From NCBI RefSeq assembly GCF_029227915.1, contig NC_079888.1, positions 13,375,001 to 13,439,000 on the forward strand: a stretch of DNA of 64,000 nt, written 5' to 3'. The stretch comes from Hydractinia symbiolongicarpus. Lineage: Eukaryota; Cnidaria; Hydrozoa; Anthoathecata; Hydractiniidae. This document shows positions 20,915 through 29,225 of this stretch, piece by piece (positions within the stretch are counted from its first letter, which is position 1; every line of letters begins with the position of its first letter). The position numbers and the translations under genes were made by a program. The notes under the pieces were generated by a model. That model was given only the letters and a program-made list of their open reading frames with translations. It did not search any database and was not told the DNA's origin.

Positions 20915-22132
20915 TTAAAGGGGGCGGAAGAAGAACGAGACCACGCTGCCAATAATCCTTGAAAGGGCTGCACCTGCTTTGCCTGCTAGGTACTTTAGGA
21001 ATTTTCCGAGTCTTTCAAGCTGTTTCCGTACAAAACCCTTGTCATCGGCACTTCCTCCTGCTGCAGCTCCTCCACCACCTCCAGTAACAGCGAGCACGAT
21101 GGTTGAAATCAGGAGACCAACAGCGGAGACGACACTGGCTATAGTAATACCCTGCTCTTTGAACAGGATCCTGAGTTTTTCGGCCAAAGTTTTATCATCC
21201 CCTGCGATCTTCATCAGAGTTTTTTTAATGTGCTTCAGTTGGCTCTGGGTATCTGAGGAAAGTAAACCGTGCGCTTTTTGTGCTTCTTCCTTCTTATCCT
21301 TTAGTTGTTCTAGCTCTTCATTGGCCTTCGCGATGTCTTCATTTCAGATAGCTAGCTGCTCCTCGGATGCTCCAGGCGTCTTCTTTTTGCTCTAGAGATG
21401 TTTCACCCTGGCTACTGCTTTATCGATCTTGCTATCGTAAAATATCATCTTACCCTTCAGCCGCTTCAGGTTACCTCGCAACGTTTGTAGCTCGAGGTTG
21501 AGCCCTCTTCTTTCACGTTCCGTGAAGCTTCCATCCCCGGCAAAGGAAGTATCTTCGATAAAGCTTTCCGTCTCATCTAGAACATTCCCGAGCACTGGCA
21601 GCATCTCGATCTCGATTTCCACAACGCGATCGATATCGCCCATAAGTTTCTGGGCCTCTGCCCCACTACCCTTGTTGGGTGTCTGATAGTTATCAAACCC
21701 TATCGCTTTCATGCGTGTACTACCCAACAACTTCTGCAGCTGTCCAATAGTTGGAAAATTACCATCTTGCAACGTGAGTACTACTTCCGGTAGTGATCTT
21801 TTTTCCGTCACAACCCTCTTTACTACAAGCTGACCATCCTCTCTAAATCTAAACCTATCATAATATATCGCATCAGACATAAACCCCAGCCCATCCCTAA
21901 TATTTGTGTACAGGCTATCAACCTTTGATTTAAAAAGTAGGGTCTCGGTTGACTCCGTACTCAACTCCAATCGCCTACGCGCACCTCCCTGCTCTTCTGG
22001 TGCTATGCTAGTATCGAGCTGGATGCCCTCGGGTCGAATGATCTCACTCTCGCTACTAAACTCCTCAGGCTCGTCTGGAATATCTTCCTCTGGCGTAAAG
22101 CCTTCGCTATCATATCCTGGATGAAAATCCAT
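20915..22132 (-). pseudogene. Coiled-coil/hydrophobic-tail protein g6, copy B, broken
   Basis: ATG at 22132 in GAATAAATG. Acidic N-terminus, NYQTPNKGSGAEAQ segment, coiled coil. Two in-frame nonsense codons (TAG near 21393 and TGA near 21343) interrupt the coiled coil. The C-terminal part has MKIAGDD, a GGGGGAAAGG linker, an amphipathic LGKFLKYLAGKAGAA helix and a hydrophobic tail that is cut at about 20930 by the deletion removing g5. Confidence 0.6.
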
Positions 22133-22161
22133 TTATTCAACACGCAATTCCCTATTAATAA
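22133..22161. promoter_or_regulatory. 29-bp divergent spacer with inverted ATAAATG, copy B
   Basis: Both flanking genes start at the outward-facing end of this spacer with AATAAATG. Length and arrangement are identical to copy A (14570-14598), although the inner bases differ, which points to selection on the ends. Confidence 0.65.
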
Positions 22162-23433
22162 ATGTACGGAACTAAGCTAGATCCTAACAAGGAAATCAAG
22201 ACTATGCTTGCCATGAAGGGCGTGAAGCAGCGAGTAAAAGTGTCGCACATCCGACTAATAATTAGTCAGAATACAGAGCTATGTGTTGACAACCCCCAAC
22301 TTGGACCATATGATGTCATATTTCCAGGCAGTATCAAACTACTTTTTGATCTGGAGCTAACGGGGACTAACACGAAACGCACGATCGTTTCGAACATCGG
22401 GAAGGCCCTGGTACAGAATCTTCGTATAACACTTGGCAGCAACGAGATCCAGAACATCGCCGACTACAATATCTTCGCAACATACAAAGACCTATCACTC
22501 CCAAAGAATGACCGGGAGAACAACTTGATTTTTGAGGGTATCAATCCCAATGACGGCACCATCAGATCTCTGCAGGTCAAAGCTAGCGACCATGTAGGAA
22601 ATGTTGAGGAAAAGGCGATAGCTGAGGCCTACGGGAATACATTTTGCATCCCACTCGGGATATTTTTCGAGCTGACAAGCGCATTACCATTATATCCAGC
22701 AGGCATACACGATAGGCTCCAATTTGCTATACGGTTCGCGCCTTATCATCAAGTTATCAAAGATGCTGGTACACCAGCCGTAGGGTCTACAGCGGCTAAG
22801 GCAGCGGATGCTACATATAAGATCTCAAACATGGAGCTAATGTTCGATCAGGTAACCAATGAAGAGCTTGCGAGTGCCATGATGTCACGATACTCAAGAT
22901 TGGCCCTGCCTTATGAGCGTATATTACGCAGCAAGATAGTAACAATGAAGAAAAGTGATACCAGCTATAACTTGCAAGTCGATACCCCCGGCAAGAGCCT
23001 CAAGGGTATACTCCTACTCTTTGTAGACCCTGGAAAAGTGAAGGCGTACAGCGGAGTCAATGAGGTCTTCTACAAACCAAAGATAGAGAAAGTCTCGATC
23101 ACTGTCGAAGGCAAGCCCTCTCAGCTGTATTCGCATGGAATGTTGCTAAACGATCATCTGGAGCAAGTCGTTGAACTCTTTGGTAACCAAGACCCGGAGG
23201 TTACGATTGGGCAGTTTTTCGTGGAAAGATACGCGTTATTTGTAGATTTCAGAGCGACACCCGATCACAGCTTGCATGGTTCTGAAAGGCCCTTGCAGAG
23301 ATTGTCGGACGGCATCACTCTCCATATGACCAAGAAGGCGGATGGAACTGGGGATATCAAATGTTATGTGTACTTGTTGCAAGACGCTCAGTTGAACATT
23401 CTGGATGGGAGATTTTACTCCGTAGAATATTAG
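22162..23433 (+). CDS. Major capsid protein, double jelly-roll type (copy B, intact)
   Basis: 423 residues, uninterrupted, ATG in AATAAATG. The N-terminal third has YDVIFPGSIKLLFDLELTG followed by TIVSNIGKALVQNLRITLGS, the strand-turn-strand pattern typical of DJR capsid N-terminal barrels (a conserved N-x-G-x-A-x-V turn). The second half has MMSRYSRLALPYERILRSK, a SLKGILLLF strand, PKIEKVSITVEGKPSQLYSH and the C-terminal QLNILDGRF. Length is slightly short for a DJR capsid but in range for Polinton-like forms. It would form hexon-like trimers. Divergently transcribed from g6. Assignment rests on pattern and neighbours (penton-like, ATPase). Confidence 0.75.
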   Translation: MYGTKLDPNKEIKTMLAMKGVKQRVKVSHIRLIISQNTELCVDNPQLGPYDVIFPGSIKLLFDLELTGTNTKRTIVSNIGKALVQNLRITLGSNEIQNIADYNIFATYKDLSLPKNDRENNLIFEGINPNDGTIRSLQVKASDHVGNVEEKAIAEAYGNTFCIPLGIFFELTSALPLYPAGIHDRLQFAIRFAPYHQVIKDAGTPAVGSTAAKAADATYKISNMELMFDQVTNEELASAMMSRYSRLALPYERILRSKIVTMKKSDTSYNLQVDTPGKSLKGILLLFVDPGKVKAYSGVNEVFYKPKIEKVSITVEGKPSQLYSHGMLLNDHLEQVVELFGNQDPEVTIGQFFVERYALFVDFRATPDHSLHGSERPLQRLSDGITLHMTKKADGTGDIKCYVYLLQDAQLNILDGRFYSVEY

Positions 23434-23449
23434 AATAAAGATTGCAACA

Positions 23450-23838
23450 ATTGACGTACTTGTGGCAGGTACAGTGATTAACCCATTGGCGTTTAGTGGC
23501 TCTAATTTTTGTTCGGCAAACTCAGTGGGCACGGCGAAGCAGGACGTAAGAGACACGTTAAAGCTATTGAACAACTCCAGATCGCCCAAGCACAGTGGGT
23601 ACGTGAGAGACAGAGCAAAATCGATTGGTATAATCAGCAACGAGAGCTTAAGCGCCAAGCTGGCGAAAGTTTGAAAGAGCTTGATGAGGGCATGAGAGAA
23701 TATTTTATCGCGACGATCGAAAAAGCTCCCAAACTCTCCGACTACTATATACCCAGCAAACAACAACAAGACGGTGAGTTGACGTTTATCGTAGGATCCC
23801 TGGCACTTCTAGGTTTTGCAGCGTACAAGTGGGCCTAG
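23450..23838 (+). pseudogene. Small tail-anchored protein g9, copy B, start lost and frameshifted
   Basis: The first part contains INPLAFSGSNF; a frame change near 23510 leads into FGKLSGHGEAGRKRH, a long basic helix (QLQIAQAQWVRERQSKIDWY), a YYIPSKQQQDGE segment and a hydrophobic C-terminal anchor (FIVGSLALLGFAAYKWA). No ATG is seen in the family position; the ATAAAG-ATT context suggests it mutated. Function is unknown. Confidence 0.5.
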
Positions 23839-23871
23839 AAGCAACGCAGAACATTTTTCGACATGTAACAA

Positions 23872-24390
23872 ATAAGTCGAAAGTAAAAGCACATATCCTC
23901 ACAGAGGAAGAGGAGGAAAAACTAAGCAGTATCTATTACCAGCCAGAACATCTCTAGACTGGTCCAAAAGCCATCAAACTACTCACTGAGCAGAGCGGAC
24001 TACCTAAAAAGAAAGTCATACATTGGTTGACTCGCCAACTTGCTTGGCTCAGACATATCAAGGGCCCCAAGCGCATCAATTATCCGCATTTTACAATCAC
24101 AAAGCCTAATGAAATGCACCAGTTTGACTTGCTGTACATGCCACACGATAAAATGTATAGAAACACGTACAAGTATATACTCACAGGCAACGACGTGGCT
24201 TCGAGGTATAAGGTAGCGAGACCCTTGAGAACGGAAAAAGCTAGCGAAGTAGCTGACATGCTCAAGGACATACACAAAGCGGACCCCTCAAATATCCGAG
24301 TATTTTCCAGTGTGACAACGGCAGTGAGTTCAAGTCGGACGTGAGTAAGCTGCTAGAGACCAAGTGTGTTCGCAAGAGCTTGCCTCTAAC
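23872..24390 (+). pseudogene. rve-type integrase, copy B, broken and truncated
   Basis: N-terminal part with a nonsense codon (TAG) near 23957, then an open stretch from about 23960 to 24285 containing KKKVIHWLTRQLAWLRH and the first catalytic Asp in EMHQFDLLYMP. A frame change near 24295 precedes QCDNGSEFKSD, the second catalytic Asp. The region with the catalytic Glu and C-terminal domain is gone. Polinton integrases are retroviral-like DDE enzymes of this type. Confidence 0.8.
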
Positions 24391-24399
24391 GAAACTAGT

Positions 24400-24740
24400 A
24401 CCACATGGGTCAAACCTTGAACACTATCGTGAAAAGCATGAACAATAATAAAACGGCTATGATCAAATTTCTCGAGTCTGAGGGTCATTTCACCGGTTCC
24501 CCCGTCGCGTGGAAACTTGCTCAGTTGATAGGTGTCGGTGGTAACAACACCTGTCATTTTTGACCACGTGGCTTGTGGTTCCGTTAGTAACACCGTGTTT
24601 GGTTGGAGGAGGTCAATATTGACCTCCCTTTTCACAACATTATTAACGTCTTTATATCGTATTTTATACTTCTCCGGAGTATGTTAAAGAGTGGTAAATT
24701 TCTCAAGTTTTTGTGAGTCACAGGAGTCACAAAGGCAACG
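24400..24740 (-). pseudogene. Uncharacterised element ORF remnant
   Basis: Open minus-strand frame mainly in 24330-24635 with an NTVLLTEPQATWSKMTGV segment and a SRFIIVHAFHDSVQG segment. The upstream part continues with stop codons. It fills the space between the integrase relic and the BRO gene and has no copy A counterpart because of the deletion there. I cannot name it. Confidence 0.35.
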
Positions 24741-24760
24741 CTTCCACTAGGTACTGCTGC

Positions 24761-25598
24761 TTACACCATATCGATGTCAAACATTCCCTCAAACAGCTCC
24801 CGCGTATCATCGTCGGGTAAACTGAAATGGTTTTGTAGAGAATTTTCGGCCCCCAGGGGTTCGTCCCTAAACCGACACCAGGCATGCACAGCGTTAGGGT
24901 CGTTGCATGCAGGTTCTCTCACAGTCATATCGGGATACATTGATCTTAACGTGCTAATCCTATCTCTAAGCACTCTGTGTTGACAACGTATCATGTAGTG
25001 GCGATGTTTACCTTTTTTTTCCACGCTCATTAGGATCGTTCTTGTCGACCACCTGGAGTATCGTATCGTAGGGGTAGCGGTGCGGGACACGTCTTTCACG
25101 AAGCCTCGCATTTTCTTGGTCTTGTGCGACAAGCTGGCGATCTTTTTCCTCAAGATCGTCATTCAACACCACAAGCCGTCTATCCCTGTCCTCGAGGTCA
25201 TCTTCAAGGAGCGCCAGAGCTTGACGCTGCTCTTCGATGGCCACGTCCTTTTGCTTGACCTCATCCTGTAATTTTTCAACACCTTTTCCCCCCAGCTACC
25301 TCATAACCTCAACGGCCTTAGGCTTCCTGGAACGTGCACAAATCTCCAGAGCACCATCCAAAGAGATGAAGACATCATGCAGATTATTCCCGCTCCCTAG
25401 CATACCTGACCGGGGTTGGTTTGAAACCAACCCTATCTCATGACGCGAAATAGTAGTGATATTTCGATACGACTCTGCAATTTTCTCAATCCTCAGAAAC
25501 TTCCCGAGATCAGCACGCCTAAAAAGAGGCTGATTTTGCTCATCGAATAAAGTCTCGATGGCTCCAGTAGATACAGCATTAAACAGGGTGAGAGACAT
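24761..25598 (-). pseudogene. BRO-N/DUF3627 protein, copy B, two breaks
   Basis: ATG at 25598 in AGATAAATG. BRO-N-type domain (PLFRRADLGKFLRIEKIAES and DVFISLDGALEICARSR), a TAG near 25295, then a heptad coiled coil (EDDLEDRDRRLVVLNDDLEE), PYDTILQVVDKNDPNERGKK, a frame change at the A-run near 25012, and a DUF3627 domain (HYMIRCQHRVLRDRISTLRS, PNAVHAWCRFRDE). Predicted DNA-binding regulator. The final segment GMFDIDMV ends at 24761. Confidence 0.75.
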
Positions 25599-25605
25599 TT
25601 ATCTT

Positions 25606-25870
25606 ACGATTTTGGAGCTCAACGAGCGATAGCGCCAGCCGGACTATGCCACACCTCAGGAGGAAGCAATAAATGCCTGGTTCAGTCAGTAAAACTGTGT
25701 CTGCATGTTGGTGGACAGATCTGTCCACACCTTGGAGATCAGTAATAGCGTCACATACCCGCATTTGGACTTCCCGATATCATGCGGATTTCTACCCCGG
25801 AAGTGGGCGTAGTCACCCGCTACACCCACTTCATGACGTGAAATGGTCCTAATATTTCATCATCTGGATC
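25606..25870 (-). pseudogene. Second BRO-N fragment
   Basis: Upstream of the BRO gene is a further BRO-N-like remnant: a TISRHEVGV segment and, in another frame, DTVLLTEPGIYCFLLRC, the typical BRO-N C-terminal motif. Several stops and frame changes. It implies that a second BRO gene, or a tandem duplication, once stood here. Confidence 0.5.
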
Positions 25871-25902
25871 ATGGTAAGAGCTAGCGACGAAAAACACAGG
25901 AT

Positions 25903-26055
25903 TCAAGCAATCCGGTTGTTGTATTTTTCCCTCAAATTCAACCTATACAGCTCCCAATTTCTTTCCTCGAGATCTGCTTCCAAGTCCTCAATTGTTTTCT
26001 TCAATTTCCGGATCTCTCCCTCATGCTCCTCTCGTAATTTTTCGATACAAGACAT
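25903..26055 (-). CDS. 50-residue coiled-coil protein (copy B)
   Basis: ATG at 26055 in AATAAATATG, TGA at 25903-25905. Continuous charged heptad pattern (KLREEHEGEIRKLKKTIEDL). Occupies the same place as the copy A coiled-coil/membrane protein but without a membrane segment. Possibly truncated. Confidence 0.45.
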   Translation of the reverse strand: MSCIEKLREEHEGEIRKLKKTIEDLEADLEERNWELYRLNLREKYNNRIA

Positions 26056-26135
26056 ATTTATTTATTAGTTAAAAGTCAAGGCAAAAAATGCTCCAAATTT
26101 CAGTTGTACCCGCCGGGATACAACTGATGTTCGCG

Positions 26136-26735
26136 TCACTCTAAAATTTTCCAGGTCCGAGGGTGTTCCAATCTCACATGCAAGCACGCATGCTTGGACT
26201 TTTTGAGTTGAGTCTTGATCAACTCCCAGTCATCTATCTGGTTCGTTTCCTCATTGATCATTCTCATATCAAAACGCTCCGAAGGGTACCACACGAACAG
26301 TTGTTTTTTCTGGCGACGGAGATTTTTAGGTAAAGCCGTGTAAGACTGAGTTAATAACCATAAGCTATGCTTCTTGTGACGACCACTGATGGCAAGCTCA
26401 AGGAGTGGTTGTCGACGCTTATCGAGACTATCGTCGGCAATCATGTCGTCAACGATGAACAACGTTTCTTCACCCACTAGGAGCTCTGATAATTTGCTTA
26501 TCCACTCGAACAACTGGTCTTTGGGGTCAATCAAGAACACATAGTCATCTTGCCACAGTGGGGCTCTCTCCAAGTAAGTCTTGTTCCAGCCGATCGTTGG
26601 ACAGAGTATCACTATATTGTGAAAGTGACCCTTGTACTTACTCTCCAGGAGGTTCAATACACACTGAGTTTTACCACAGCTTGTAGGTCCGGTAAATATG
26701 CTCGTGCACGGGTCTTTTACGATATCAATAACCAT
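26136..26735 (-). CDS. Packaging ATPase, FtsK/HerA superfamily (copy B, intact)
   Basis: 199 residues from ATG. Walker A GPTSCGKTQ at residues 16-24, a VILCPTIGWNKTY segment, Walker B LFIVDDMIADDSLDKR at about 94-109, and a motif region SLWLLTQSYTALPKNLRRQ (sensor/arginine-bearing segment). The pattern and size match A32-like/Polinton DNA-packaging ATPases, which act at the capsid vertex. It lies between the membrane-protein genes and the BRO region as in copy A. No damage seen. Confidence 0.85.
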   Translation of the reverse strand: MVIDIVKDPCTSIFTGPTSCGKTQCVLNLLESKYKGHFHNIVILCPTIGWNKTYLERAPLWQDDYVFLIDPKDQLFEWISKLSELLVGEETLFIVDDMIADDSLDKRRQPLLELAISGRHKKHSLWLLTQSYTALPKNLRRQKKQLFVWYPSERFDMRMINEETNQIDDWELIKTQLKKSKHACLHVRLEHPRTWKILE

Positions 26736-26783
26736 GTTTGTTGTATGCCATGGGCAGACAACAAAACCTTGAAGGTATTTATT

Positions 26784-27026
26784 CTATTTTGGAGGCATCA
26801 TGGAACGCTTTTACCAGCCTTGTTCTATCGCGTAATCATCGAATAATATCGCTCCTGTCATATATCCAGCGAGCTTTAAACCGTCCTCCAGGTCCATCTT
26901 GGTCCCCGGTCTAGAAACGCCTAGCGCCTTTTTCGCACCCAGTGCCAAGACAATAGTATAGGATACTAGTCTGACAGATTCCCACAGGGAATCGACGACT
27001 TCTTTCTGGTACTCTTTGCTGCTCAT
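26784..27026 (-). pseudogene. 80-residue hydrophobic protein g14, copy B, late nonsense codon
   Basis: Starts in ATAAATG with MSSKEYQKEV. TAA follows IEQGW; the frame continues KRSMMPP beyond it, matching the copy A end. The loss of about nine residues may or may not matter. Confidence 0.5.
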
Positions 27027-27031
27027 TTATA

Positions 27032-27368
27032 TTATAGATTATCGGTATCGGGCTGGGCTGTGGGTTTTGAAGGCTCTGGTGCACGTGGGATATTTTCAGG
27101 CTGCTGAGTCGCTGCGGGCTGCTTACGCGTAAGGTAGAATCCCCCTACACAAACTAGTACCACAACAAGACCTCCAGCGCCATAGAGATATACACTGCCC
27201 GGGGACTTGGGAAGAACTGCGACATGTTCCTGACTCTTGGGAAGTACTTTTGCCCACGTTCTTCTGCAAGTCGGCCTTGTTCTTGCGATTCCATTCCGCA
27301 AGTCTCTTGTTAGCAGCAACACGGCCCTCGTTCTTCTTGGTAATTACTTGGTTAGTTTCCTCGGTCAT
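27032..27368 (-). pseudogene. Single-pass membrane protein g15, copy B, frameshifted
   Basis: The first 45 residues are near-identical to copy A (KKNEGRVAANKRLAEWNRKN). A frame change in the linker near 27240 separates it from a transmembrane helix (LYGAGGLVVVLVCVGGFYL) and a Pro/Gln-rich tail. Confidence 0.5.
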
Positions 27369-27406
27369 TTCTTATAACTCGTTGGAGCTACAAAATCACT
27401 TCCTTT

Positions 27407-27864
27407 TTACAGAAAGATGGAAACCACCTTGGACGTTGAGAGCTGTATATTATTAATGGTATGCGCGACAATAAGCAGAGGTGTCAATAGCTTCCCAAAC
27501 GCTGAGAAAACGAGAATTCCCAAGTCGGCCATACTATCCCTGATGATAGGGTCTTTTTCGATATCTTGGCGGAGGATCTTGGGGCTAACGAGGGGTACAA
27601 CATTGCCTATAGCCTTCGTGTAGCATGACAGGAGAGGGCCCTGGCAGTTTTCTCTCCTTTATCCTGGAGTTCATGTTTAACGAATTCAGCATGCATCTTA
27701 TCGATCACCTAAGGTGATGCTTTATCAATATAGGCTTCGGTACATTTTTTCGGTAGAAGGTGCGCCTTACTTTTACGTGCATCCTTTAAAGTTTGACGCT
27801 TGTTTTGCTCAGGCGCTTTTGTTGGGGTATCTAAAACATCGAAAATTTTAACCAATTCAGACAT
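27407..27864 (-). pseudogene. Element protein g16, copy B, broken
   Basis: ATG at 27864 in AATAAATATG. Opens with SELVKIFDVLDTPTKAPEQ and a basic helix with KKCTEAYIDKASP, then TAG; the frame resumes with a KHELQDKGEKTARALS segment, another break, and a C-terminal part DIEKDPIIRDSMADLGILV with a hydrophobic helix. The C-terminal half matches the truncated copy A piece at 18364-18556. Function is unknown. Confidence 0.55.
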
Positions 27865-27888
27865 ATTTATTAATAGTCGTTTGTATCT

Positions 27889-27951
27889 TTAATAACCCAA
27901 GATGATCAAGACGTATGGGAGTAGTATAGCTATTAATAACAGAGCTTCCAT
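27889..27951 (-). CDS. 20-residue hydrophobic micro-peptide
   Basis: ATG at 27951 preceded by AAATAAATA, 20 codons (MEALLLIAILLPYVLIILGY), TAA. It is almost entirely a single membrane-spanning helix. Lies 13 bp after the PolB stop and 24 bp before g16, in the same orientation. Small but correctly placed, with the element's start context. Confidence 0.45.
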   Translation of the reverse strand: MEALLLIAILLPYVLIILGY

Positions 27952-27964
27952 TATTTATTTGCCG

Positions 27965-28795
27965 CTAAACGTTTTTGTCATCTAAACTATTAAGTGCCAG
28001 TTTATTCACTTCCTGCGTGTAGATTTGATGCCCCTTATTCTGGATACAGACCCAGGTTTTGTATATATCAACACCACCCTCTAGGCAGCGCTGGTAGTCT
28101 TCAAAGGTGATGGATTTTTTGGTTACACACTTTTTTACACCTTTAGCTTTGCGATCACGACCTTTATTTGTGAGACTCTTATAGGCATACAGCTTGGCTC
28201 TCAGTGTGATGAATTCTGTCATGATTTTGCCGCTTAATTCATCCTTCATCAAGCCCACGACTTTCTTGTTTTTGGCAATGGGGAGAGGTCTCTTGTCATC
28301 TTTGCTATAGGAACTCGTGTCGAAACGTGTCTCGACATCATCGGCAATGTCGCGATAAAAATTCTCCGTTCTGATGTGATAGACGAAGGAATCGGTATCC
28401 ATATAACAGATCCGCAACTTACTACCATACTTTGGCTGCATGTAATCATAGTGGAAGTTGTACATCATGATTTTCGAGTTGTCCAAAATGGCTTGACCAA
28501 TATAGACTGGCTTGTTCATTTTTACCTCTGTTTTACACATTTCCTGGGTTTTGAAATGATCCAGGACAAACCTGAGCAACAGAGGCGCTAAATTACACAC
28601 ACAATTACACATTTCTGGGGTCTTTAAATAATTAGGGACAAACATGATCATTCGCGGGAGATCCATAACCGCCTTGGCACACATTTCTTGGGTCTTTAAA
28701 TAATTAGGAACATACATGAGTGCCCAGGGATCCTCTTGAACCGCCATAGCTCACATTTCCTGGGTTTTGAAGGGATTCTCATGATGTTGACTCAT
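27965..28795 (-). pseudogene. DUF4116-like repeats fused to a PolB C-terminal fragment
   Basis: ATG at 28795; a TGA at about 28750 replaces an expected Cys codon in the first repeat. Then three DUF4116-like repeats (WALMYVPNYLKTQEMC and relatives), followed without a gap by the last part of a family-B DNA polymerase: NKPVYIGQAILDNSKIMMYN, motif C YMDTDSF, and the late LRAKLYAYKSL segment. The exonuclease domain, motifs A and B and the terminal-protein regions are absent. A full Polinton PolB exceeds 1,000 residues, so this is a deletion fusion and cannot be an active polymerase. Confidence 0.8.
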
Positions 28796-28842
28796 GTTTA
28801 TTATTATATCCCGAGTTCAATTAGCAATCACAACCCTATGGA

Positions 28843-28985
28843 CTTTTCCCTACTCAATTGCGCATGCGTTGCATTTTGTTGATGTCAGCATTATTCCCAT
28901 TATTCACTATTGCGCATGCGTTGGATTTTATCGCTATTTCCCGGAATTGTCGGATTCCGGGAATTCGGGGATTTCGGGATTTAGG
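28843..28985. repeat. Right terminal inverted sequence of the Polinton-like pair
   Basis: Two GCGCATGCGTTG blocks (28859-28871 and 28912-28923). CTATTGCGCATGCGTTG at 28907-28923 is the exact inverse of 9310-9326, and TTTTCCCTACTC at 28845-28856 is a close inverse of the left GAGTAAGGGAAA. A GGGATTTCGGGATTT-rich stretch follows. Exact element end and target duplication are not resolved. Confidence 0.6.
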
Positions 28986-29095
28986 GGAATTGCCTATATT
29001 GTGCAATGAAGCGTGACATCATTTCTAGTGCAGTTGCTCATTTGCTGTATGATGTGCGTGCGCGACTGCACCAGAACGAACATATTCCTATCTCT

Positions 29096-29225
29096 TAAAC
29101 ATTGATTTGACTTTGTTTACGTTATAAGGTTTATTATAACGACATAACCCACATCTTAGCGTTAAAACTAGTAACAACGGAAAAATTACTTTTTATAGTT
29201 TATAAAATTCTTATCTAGGATATAA
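29096..29225 (+). repeat. R1 repeat, copy 1, left part
   Basis: Matches the first part of the R1 copies at 37995-39300 and (inverted) 41665-42762, including GGAAAAATTACTTTTTATAG and TTCTTATCTAGGATATA. R1 copy 1 resumes at about 33475, after the BEL/Pao element, so this is an insertion site. Confidence 0.65.

Larger units (their letters stand above)
18557..28925 (+). mobile_element. Polinton/Maverick-like virus-type element, copy B
   Basis: Collinear with copy A and directly abutting it head-to-tail. The left end is cut inside g1 (its N-terminus is missing), and the right end carries a PolB fragment and inverted terminal sequence. Capsid, penton-like and ATPase frames are open; integrase, BRO, g1, g2, g6, g9, g15 and g16 are broken, g5 is deleted and PolB is truncated. 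Confidence 0.85.

Noticed and set aside
29184-29223. Shared TTACTTTTTATAGTTTATAA sequence as part of the BEL LTR
   Set aside because: The same sequence occurs in R1 copies that have no BEL element, so it belongs to R1.
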